Source: Triatoma infestans
Taxonomy: Eukaryota; Arthropoda; Insecta; Hemiptera; Reduviidae
DNA: 64,000 bases
Assembly (NCBI GenBank): GCA_011037195.1
Contig: JAAEAF010002700.1
Location: 1-64,000 of the forward strand
Direction: 5' to 3'
Positions 55,690 to 64,000 of this stretch are shown piece by piece (position 1 is the stretch's first letter; each line of letters starts with the position of its first letter). The position numbers and the translations under genes were made by a program. The notes under the pieces are model-generated. The model saw only the letters and a list, made by a program, of their open reading frames with translations. It was not told where the DNA came from and searched no databases.

Positions 55690-56000
55690 CATTTAGATAC
55701 CCCTAACCCACGTGACCCGTGTTTTGGTCAAAATCCAACAACCGGAAGTGTGCTTTACTGACTTGTTTTTTTTTAGTTTTTTGGCATTTTTCTAAAATGG
55801 CTACAAAGGAAGTTCCTGGAACTTGGAATGCTATCTACACACAGACATAAATGCCTATCACTTTTATTCGAAATATTTTTCCAGAAGTATTGATTTTAGT
55901 AGTTTCGACGATGTTAGGAGGAAATTGATTTTAGGTTAAGAGGAAACTGCAAATTTCAGGTATTTTGTGGCTTTATTCGATCTTATTGGCGCTTTCTTTT
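55690..56000 (-). repeat. Rep-A repeat fragment
   Basis: On the plus strand it has the 'aaccggaagtgtgctttact' box (about 55740) and the 'cacagacataaatgcctatc' block (about 55840). Its 5' side is lost, and it meets the LINE fragment that follows. Confidence 0.6.
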
Positions 56001-56026
56001 AAACTTCATTGGTGAAATTATTGAAC

Positions 56027-56990
56027 TATTCACTTCAACTATTTGGGTACCTGGCCACGCTGGAATTTGCGGAAATATTACTGCCGATGCAGCAGCAAAG
56101 GAAGCAGCAAATATGGAAGTTACAGTGGAGTATGCCTGCCGACATAACTTGTAAAATTAAGACCCATGTGTACCAAAGTTGGCAGCAAGTGTGGAGTGCT
56201 CTTTCTGTAAATAATAAATTAAGAACAATTAAAGGTACTGTGCAGACCTGGGACTCTTCCTGGTAGATCTATCAGGAGAGAGGAGGTAGTAGTGGCTCGT
56301 TTGAGGATCGGACATACTTGGCTGACGCATGGTTACCTGATGTGTGGCGATCCTATCCCAATGTGTAGTCCTTGTAATGTCCCATTATCCGTCCAGCATA
56401 TTATCATTGAATGTCAGTCGTACCAACTGCATAGGCAACGAAATAATATTCCAAACTCCTTAACCGAGGCTTTGAAAAATGACCCAGCTAATGTGGACAG
56501 GATAATAAAATTTATAAAAGATATAGGTCTTTATGGCAAGATTTGAAGAAATCTATGAAGTGTAAATACTTTGTACATAATTTATAAAATATTTTAGCTT
56601 TAGGTTTAGAATTAAGGGACCAGAGGAATATAGAGTACTCTACCCTGATATAGAATAGTGTATTATAGAGGTTTAATATGAACAAATGGCGTGAATGTAA
56701 CGGTTGGGATACATGTATTTATTGGCGTGATTGCAGTTATGAATGGATAATTGAATGAATGTGTATGGTGTATGAATGCAGTGAAAGGGAGCCAATCTTG
56801 GCCAGGGATGGCAAGTTCCAACATTATATTAAGTATTGAAATATGTATTTTCTTTCGGGAGCCATCGCATAAGGTGGGAGCGGTCTGAACCGGGATTGTG
56901 AATGAAGGTTGAAATGGTGGAGTTAAATACTAGATTGATTGGAAGAGCATAATAACCGAAAGGTTCATTGCTCAAAAAAAAAAAAAACTA
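56027..56990 (+). pseudogene. LINE RNase H C-terminus and 3' UTR with poly-A
   Basis: 'TIWVPGHAGICGNITADAAAK' (56040-56100) is the RNase H C-terminal motif with its Asp. A frameshift leads to 'CKIKTHVYQSWQQVWS' (about 56150-56200). After a stop, 'EEVVVARLRIGHTWLTHGYL' (56280-56340) and a Cys/His cluster (CSPCNVPLSVQHIIIEC, about 56360-56415) appear. This order is typical of the C-terminus of Jockey/I-superclade LINEs that carry RNase H. A 3' UTR and a poly-A run (about 56974-56988) close it. The poly-A tail and the sequence separate it from the (AAT)n-tailed I-like family. RT is missing. Confidence 0.8.
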
Positions 56991-57114
56991 ACTATTATTG
57001 AATGCATGCATATCTACCTCCTCTGTATTTATATCAAGACTAAATGAAAATATCGAATCTGCGATTTTATCCGTCAATTGATTGTATTTATGTTAGTTTA
57101 CAGGAGTTTATAAA

Positions 57115-57305
57115 ATATAAATCTCCCGCATACAACCAACCAGTGCGGTGCATGAGAGAAACATAAAGTTGAATTCAACACTCCACAGGTAAAGATAGCC
57201 TTCCTCTGACGAGTCCCAGAACCGGTCAGAACCATCAAATGAAGCATGCCAGCAGAAATAATAAAATCTTGATGTTATCCAGCATTGCGGAACCAATCAT
57301 ATATT
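57115..57305 (+). repeat. Rep-H-related repeat with decayed core
   Basis: CTCTGACGAGTCCCAGAACCGGTCAG (57200 onward, given in part) keeps CTGACGA and ACCGGTC but has lost one half of stem II. It ends CAGCATTGCGGAACCAATC. Confidence 0.5.
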
Positions 57306-58904
57306 TGAAAATATCGAAGCTTAAGGATAATTTGTCAAGGTAAGGGTAGTAAGGAGAAAGTCTTGTGTGTTTCACAATAGATCCTTTTTAGGTAATAGGA
57401 AGTCATGAAGTTGGTTTGAGTTTTTTGAGAGTTGGTGTAAGGTTTAAAAAAAAAAACTGAAAAAACTAAACGAATAACGGGCTTATACCAAATCATGAAC
57501 CTGGTCTCAAGGCTAAAGAGAGACATTCAATGTTTCGCAAAAGAATGATAGTATGTTCGAACAGACATAGAGCTGATAGAAGAAGAAGAAGAATCCAAAG
57601 ATTTCGTTTCTCAAAATACCTAGAATCTGTGAAGGCGTTGACAAAGGTAAAAATGAAAATAAAAAGAAAAGAGACCCAATACAGCTTGTTATTTCTCCAG
57701 TGAACTAACTAAACTGAATACAAATGATATTTATAATAAACTGAATTGTTTTATAAATTCAAGTCTTTACTTTGAACCATCATAGTTTATTATTATCGTT
57801 TATATATTCATTGTCTGTTGTTACATCTGTCCGTTGTTTTTTGTTTGTTTTTTTCACCAAAGCCTTCTATGTAAATTGTCACCTAAAATTGTTTAGTTTT
57901 GTCTCATTTTCAAACTCTTTTAAAATCATTCTTTATAGAAATAAATAAATTTATTATAAGAAAAAAATTGTCCATGTAAATTGCGTGATATGTTTTATAT
58001 AAATGTTTCCTTTTTTTTTTTTTTGTTTAAAAATATTTTGTTAGTTTAGCACAGAAACAGTTTTTGGTTTTATTTTCTGTTACAAAATTGTGATTACTAA
58101 TTTCTTTATTTTTGGTTAATTTATTCTGTGTAACGTCTTTGTGAGTAGAATGGAATAATTTATCTGTACATTCCACTTATTTTTTTGTTTTTATTTTGTT
58201 TTGTTGTTTCTCATTTTTATTGTGGGAGTGTTCATCTGTAAAAGATAGATTAGTGAATTTTTTATTTGTTAAAATTTGCTATTATGATTTTTTTGATTTG
58301 GGGAAGTGTCTCCGTTCGTCTCGGTTATGCATTAAAACAATCACAATGAGACACTGCCTCAACTGTGTACCATACTCTGTCAGAGTTTTGTGGAAGACGA
58401 AAAAAAAAATTAATTTCTATTTTTTATAGATCAAATAATTGGAATCCTTTTAGGGTCTCCGGAGGGTGGAATTAATACTTTCTCTTAGATAATGATATAT
58501 GTACAAATATAGGCAGCATAATTCAACAAAGTTCCCTATCATAAATCTATAAATCTGTCATTATTATAAAATACATTTATCCGGGAATCTTCGTTTTTCC
58601 CGGGAGATTTAAGAGCCTCTCTTATGTCATTTGCAAATGTTCAACTCCACCATTATATAAATATAAAAAAATAAGAGCAAGCTAAAGTGCCAGTTTGCAA
58701 GAAAAATAGAGCTTCAGAGATATTTTACGTGATAACGTGCTTAAATTTATGGTCATCATCAGGTTTCGAGCTGATTTTTTTTTTTTACACATTGATTTTT
58801 TGTTCTGTGTAATTCTGCGTTATCACACTGTTTTTCAAGACAATCATGATGATGGGCGAACACCTATTCTAAAAAAGAAAGCTTCTAATCAGTTTTTTTC
58901 CTTT
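57306..58904. other. AT-rich stretch, no gene recognised
   Basis: A GATGATGGGCGAACACC word at about 58847 and a complement-like GGTTTCGAG at 58761 may be a last trace of Rep-H. Nothing else is seen. Confidence 0.4.
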
Positions 58905-59810
58905 TTGACTTTCTCTTAGTCCTAGTAAGAGAAAGTTTTGCGATCGTGTCAAATTTTCGAAATTGATTTTTCACCGAAGTATTCGAATGTTTTGATGCGA
59001 ATGATTTGTATGTGTGTGAACAAAATATCTCAAAAACGTAAAATCACAGGTAACTCACACTTGATACATCGAAATTAGGTGGTGCACCACCGCATCTGAC
59101 AAGTAGTTTATTTTTTTAAATCCATCAACTTGTAAGTGCGGCATTACTGAATTTTTTTAATTTATTTCAGTATCGGTGATTTTCTCGAAATTACGCCAAT
59201 GATTTTTCTATAAAATTCGTGTCTATACACATAATTGCCTATCATCTTTATTTGAAGCATTTTTCCATGAAAAATGTAGTTTTAGGAGTTTCTAAGGGGG
59301 GAAGCAACGTTAAGTTTTCTTCTAAAGTACCATTTCAATACAATGTATGGTTCTACCAGCTATACAATATTATGGTTCATTGGAAGTATTGCTAGGACTT
59401 CCAGATTTAAAGAAAATTGGCATACTATATGTGAAATATGGCTTTATAGAATAGGTTTTTGAGTTTTTTGTTGTTATATTTTCTCGAAAACAGCTGACGT
59501 CATTATAATTAGAATATTAACTGCACAGATATAAATGTATTTATTTTTATTTGAAACTTTTAAGGAAATATTGATTTTATGGATTTGTGACGTAAACATT
59601 TGAAATGTTAATTGGTTTCGTTCAATATTAATGGCACCATCTTCTGGAATACAATCACTTTGATAATAGGTAGGTACACATGTACATGTACCTTTACTTC
59701 CCCTATATTTATGTTAAGGCAAATGAATAAAGTATGAAGTTGAAAGAAAATGTATGAATTTAATGTATAACTGTATTAACAACAGTTTGAGAAAGTCGTG
59801 TGAGCAGTTA
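58905..59810 (-). repeat. Rep-A repeat, complete copy
   Basis: The 3' hairpin (CTTTCTCTTAG...CTAAGAGAAAG type) is at the left (58908-58936). The family boxes follow in reverse order. A decayed 5' end (GAGAAAGTCGTGTGAGCAG on the plus strand) is at 59790-59808. Confidence 0.7.
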
Positions 59811-61040
59811 CAGTGGCCACAAAAGAGAACAGCGAAAAAAAAAAAGAAATTGCACAAGTTCAAATTTAAAGTCTTATTTATTTTATATGATGATGCGAAT
59901 ATGAAGATTTCGGTTGATATTAGTTAGATGTCTAGAGGGCATGGCTGCATAGCTCAAATCTACTATAAACTAGATCAATATATCTATACAATAGCGCTTA
60001 ACAATTAGTGGTTCAATTGCGTGTCAGTATTTGAGCTAGAAATTAGCTGTGGGATTTGCTAAACCCATATAGCTGCACACATGAAACTATCTCTGCAGGT
60101 CCCTCCCAATGTATTCTGTGATTGGTCTAGCTGTGGCAGTATTAAGTTTTTGTTTGTTTTATTAGGCTGGGATACCCGCACGCACGTTATGATCTTTGAC
60201 TCAAGCGCAGCTTTTGTGTTGCCGCTTAAAAGAAAGTCACATTAGTTTCACTTTCTTCTCTTTTTATTATTATATAAATAGTAAACTTTAACAATGGTTC
60301 TATTTCTTCCCTTCCAATTGATAATTTAAAAATTATAATAGAATTCTCACCATCAGCTTATCTGATAATAAATATCAAACCCGGATGATAATATCTCATT
60401 GTAGTTGGTGGCCATTAATTGGAACATAACTCTCGGTTATCTTCGATCAAAACCGGCTAAACTTACTGGTGGACACGTTTTAATTACATTACGCATGTAT
60501 ATAATAATGTAACAACAATTATAGCAGACAATAAAGCTCTCCTTTCTACTAGTTAGTTATGAATAGCAAATATCATAATGGATTGTCTATATGGTCATTA
60601 AAGTCTGAGCTATACTAAATTAGGTCACTATGTAGGCATAGAAAAAGTAAGTTTTGTTTTTTAAATCTGGCTTCATCTTACTGTAAGCAATGAAGAAATG
60701 GAATAGAATTTAGTAAATATTGCTATTTCCTAAATTTACTGTGTATTTTATTGCAATTTATATCTTATTTTGTATTTGATTATTCGGAATTCCATCAATG
60801 TCGTGCAAAATACTCTGTTCTTCGGGAGTTTAGTCTTAAACCAGCGTTGGTGGGCGTAAACATTAAAAATGGGCGTAACACCGAAAATATCAAACCATGG
60901 ATGCGGCATCAATCCACTCTAACGAGGGTTTTACTTGTTTCTGTATACATAACAATATTCTTAGAAGAAAACAATTTTTGAAAGAGACTCCTCAGCTCCT
61001 CAGCAAAATTAAAATCAATAAAATGTTTTAACCAGTTGAT
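59811..61040. other. No gene recognised
   Basis: The frame at 60751-60981 has no recognised relative. Confidence 0.45.
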
Positions 61041-61170
61041 TGACTGTGATAACTTTCGGTCGGATCTTCTGGTGATAGATAAGAGAACGGAATTTCAGGT
61101 TTGAGTTACCTGGGATTTTATTTTGGTTTTGCTATTCATACTCTATACACACACACACACACACTAATAG
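61041..61170 (+). repeat. Rep-A fragment with (CA)n
   Basis: A TTTCAGGTTTGAGTTACCTG block and a CA microsatellite at 61146-61164, both as in the 3' half of Rep-A. Confidence 0.4.
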
Positions 61171-61194
61171 TTACTTCCATGGCGCTACAATCTT

Positions 61195-61445
61195 TTTGCG
61201 CGCGACTTGGCCTCTCTAGCTAGTAATATTCACTATTTATTGCTGCTTTCCATCTGCGGGCTTCTGGCAATGGCCTAATACCAGATATCTCATTCTTGGC
61301 CTGTCAACCATACAGATACCATACATTTGTTCTTCCAACAGCTTCCTAGGAATTTCTCCCGGATACTGCCTCTCAACATGTCCTATTCCATGTGTCTGCC
61401 TACATCCCACAAACAGCATTTTCAGTTTTACTTAGTCCTTCGTCT
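61195..61445 (-). pseudogene. LINE RT C-terminal tail, decayed
   Basis: On the minus strand 'GIGHVERQYPGEIPRKLLEEQ' (about 61320-61380) and 'GICMVDRPRMRYL' (about 61280-61320) match the C-terminal 'GHV.RM....PK.LLE....G.R..GRPRMRWLD' tail common in RTE-like and related LINE RTs. After a stop the tail continues into an 'RGQVARKK'-like end at about 61195. It is short and degenerate, and no other domain adjoins. Confidence 0.5.
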
Positions 61446-61779
61446 CCATGTGTCCCCATCTTTAATGTAACCATAGATATTTCGAAGGACTCTTCTTACA
61501 AATCCAAAGAAGATTTGGCTTTTCATATAATTTGCTAGGCGAAAATGGCATCTATTAGCAAAAACAGTTTTCTTTTAATTTCATTTCGGATCCAAATTTC
61601 ATTACACCTGTGCTCCCAAATGTACAAATGCATTTAATTTTTCAATGGCATAACTCCCAAATACCATCACATTACCTAATTGTGGTTCGCGTGGGCTCAG
61701 TACAAGTGTACTTAGACCTATTTCAGACGCTGCCCTATCTTACCTACAAATTTCAGAAAGCATCCTGTAACCAACCACC

Positions 61780-61905
61780 ACATAGACCAGATACCACAGA
61801 GACGATACGATATTCTACAAACCAATTTTTCGTACTCCTTGAATCTCATGAGAAAAAATAAACCGAATTTCAACACGATTGCTATACTTTCTCTAACAAC
61901 CAGTA
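61780..61905 (+). repeat. Decayed Rep-A 3' end
   Basis: 'tttcaacacgattgctatac' followed by TTTCTCTAACAACCAGTATG lies in the position of the 3' hairpin, with many changes. Confidence 0.4.
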
Positions 61906-63409
61906 TGAGAAATTAAGGAGAAAATAGGTAAGTCGCTCTGCTTGTGACATTAAAACTACCATTGTAAATTTTTGACATCACCTTAATGTTTTTTACTAAT
62001 AAAGAAGTAATTTGAATTTGGTTGACAACTTTACAAGTATTAGAACTTTACAAGTATTTTCTAAAGCAATTCCTAGACATCAACGTCAAACTAAAGTAAA
62101 ATTTAATAAATGCCACACACAAAAAAAAAAGGAGTTGAACTTGTCATAAGTCTACGAACAAAAAGCTCTCTAAGTTTAATTAAAATCAATCAACTATTTC
62201 AAAGCTCAATTTCCTACTTTAAACTTTTTGACATTTTAAAAGATTGGCATGAATAGTTTATGGAATAGAAGGCGATTTTTGTGGATGATTCCTTCATTGA
62301 AATAAATTAAATTTACTTCGTTTTAAATTTACGAGACCGAAAAATAAAATACAGAAATTAATAATTAGCCAAACATATTAGAAATAATTAAAAATCAACG
62401 GACATTCTATCTAATCTGAATGTGGAAGCTTTTAATTAAAACAGGGAAAATATTACCAGCTTATCAATGGAAAATTAACAACATAGTACAGATTGTTCAA
62501 AAACAGACGAAGCGATGCTGGATATATGATCAAAATGACCCCTATATTTCAATGGAAATATAGGTTTGGAGAGCGTTTTAACCGGATAATAGCTATCTGT
62601 TAATCGGAAGTTATTCATGTGAAAACTGAGTTAATAAGATTCATGTGATTACTGAGTTAAGTGCTATTTTGATAGATTAAAGAGGGTTCCATTAACCATG
62701 CTATAAGAAATCTGAAAGTTAATTTGTTTAAAGAAGCTGAGTATAAAGCGGTAAGCCATTGCAACTTAGGTCTCTACAACTAAACACTCAACTTAGAGCT
62801 CTCAAGACTTCTATGTAATCAGGGCACTCAAATTCTATTTGAGATTGTGTGAGTCAGAGTATGCTTCTTTTCCTTAATTTCGATTGGTTATAGATTTTAA
62901 TGTACCAGAGAGAGCTGTTCGTCTGCTTTGTGTTTCACTGTACATCGATTGATTGTATCGATATTCTTCTTTTTTTTATATTATATAAAAAGTTTAAAAA
63001 GGGGCATCAGTTTCAGTTATGAAATTGGAAGTATCTTATGGTAAAATGCTATATAAGTCGATAATAAATTCTGCCTTTCAATTCTAAAGGGTTTTCGGGT
63101 CACTCTGCAGATGTAATACTTTTTCTGATGAACCAAAATTTAATGGGTAGAGTTAGTGGCAATAAAGTTAGATCTCTTACGGCCTAAAAAATCTATTTTG
63201 GGTCCTTGAATTGTCAATGTTTGTACATAGTGTGAAATCGTCTGAAAAAGTGTAAAAGGTCATTTGAAGTGTTGTGACGTGAGCTGTTGTTTGCGATGAA
63301 CCCAAATAGTTGTAGGTTCTTCTACTTCTGCAGGCCACAATATATATGTTATGTTAATATTAGTCAGTGTTATGTGTTGTTGTTTTTACATGCTCGGATA
63401 TCCGCAGAG
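61906..63409. other. AT-rich stretch, no gene recognised
   Basis: No feature is supported. Confidence 0.5.
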
Positions 63410-63545
63410 ACGCCGAGATTCCTGAAGAAGTAGTAGCCACTTCATCCGGTTTGATGAACAAGTTTATTGGAGGAAAAACAAGGAAATCTATTAAGCAATA
63501 AATAGACACAATTTCAGAAACAATCCAACATTGTGGACACAACAA
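63410..63545 (+). repeat. Possible decayed Rep-H copy
   Basis: CTGAAGA at about 63423, ATCCGGTTTGATGAACAAG (about 63445) and a CCAACATTGTGGAC tail (about 63526) align loosely with the Rep-H order. Confidence 0.3.
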
Positions 63546-63802
63546 GGTTGTTTGAGCCCTGTTTCACTTATCATTCAAATGCTTTATGAAAATTCAAATT
63601 CCATTAAAGGAAAATTCGCAAAGAAATTACTCACAAGGAAATATCGCAGAAAAAGAGAAAACATAAAATTGTATATATCAATTTGGTCATCAAAATGGGA
63701 CCAATCTCGTAGGTTTTAAATTTTAGCAATCGGAAAAACCACTTTATTGTATAATACTTTAGAGTTTACGCAATTTGTAAAAAAAAAAAAGAAGACTATT
63801 TT
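63546..63802. other. AT-rich spacer
   Basis: No feature is recognised; an A run lies at 63779-63790. Confidence 0.4.
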
Positions 63803-63850
63803 CAGAGACATTTTCCGTGGTAGCCTGGCTTCATTTTGTGGTCATCTGCA
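63803..63850 (+). repeat. Rep-H left arm only
   Basis: CAGAGACATTTTCCGTGGTA and the TTCATTTTGTGGTCATCTG stretch match the left arm of the 9-kb element; the remainder is absent. Confidence 0.65.
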
Positions 63851-64000
63851 GACAATTTTGTTTAATTTTTCTTGGAATTTCTATTATTCCAAATAAATAT
63901 GTTTCCATTTTTATCTGAATAAGTTTTTAAAAATTAAAAGTTAGTTTTTTGGCGGGTAGCTGCCGTTATTGAACTTAAGTCTAAGATACATCTATTTCTA

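Noticed and set aside
56009..56266. 85-codon frame starting MVKLLNYS
   Set aside because: Its first part is read out of frame over the RNase H motif WVPGHAG; the real signal is the LINE frame next to it.

Overview
The window looks like AT-rich, repeat-dense euchromatin or intergenic DNA of an arthropod, probably an insect. The reasons are the mix of Jockey-like, I-like, RTE-like and R2-type (RLE) LINE remnants, a Ty3/gypsy element with a 4-bp target duplication, a hairpin element with GGTGTCCCA-type ends, and long CA/TC microsatellites. A hemipteran is a guess from general impression, not a demonstrated assignment. I found no host gene that I can support. Nearly all recognisable coding sequence comes from transposable elements, and every copy is broken.

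Layout. 0-9 kb: copies of an abundant unclassified repeat (called Rep-A here), a tRNA-like SINE head (3.1 kb), a LINE 3' end (4.0-4.4 kb), the C-terminus of an R2-type LINE (7.0-7.7 kb). 9-14 kb: a palindromic repeat with a hammerhead-ribozyme-like core (Rep-H, 9.0-9.3 kb), a chimera of two LINE fragments (11.1-12.0 kb), a TTAA-flanked MITE candidate, and a full Rep-A copy. 14-28 kb: more Rep-A, an RTE-like RT pseudogene (18.2-18.9 kb), an 885-bp near-perfect hairpin element (19.0-19.9 kb), a Jockey-like fragment (21.1-21.6 kb), a tRNA-derived SINE (23.5-23.8 kb). 28-34 kb: a 2.7-kb 5'-truncated I-like LINE, a second Jockey-like fragment, and a less AT-rich pyrimidine block that may be a host first exon. 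36-41 kb: another Rep-H element and a complete-ended but internally deleted gypsy element (37.1-40.5 kb). 41-50 kb: an unclassified GC-richer block, an RT remnant, a 36-38-bp minisatellite, and an I-like LINE 3' fragment inserted inside a Rep-A copy with a target duplication. 50-64 kb: more Rep-A, a perfect 28-bp palindrome, a hAT-like terminus, further Rep-H copies, another LINE RNase H/3' end, and another RT tail.

How it works together. This is a layered transposon graveyard. Rep-A appears older than at least one I-like insertion. The gypsy element keeps LTRs, primer site, polypurine tract and target duplication but has lost most of pol, so it could only have moved with proteins from elsewhere. 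The most interesting elements are Rep-A (hairpin-ended, modular, about two dozen copies or fragments here), Rep-H (a repeated hammerhead-like fold with compensatory stem changes) and the long hairpin at 19 kb. All repeat family names are mine; all assignments are by eye.
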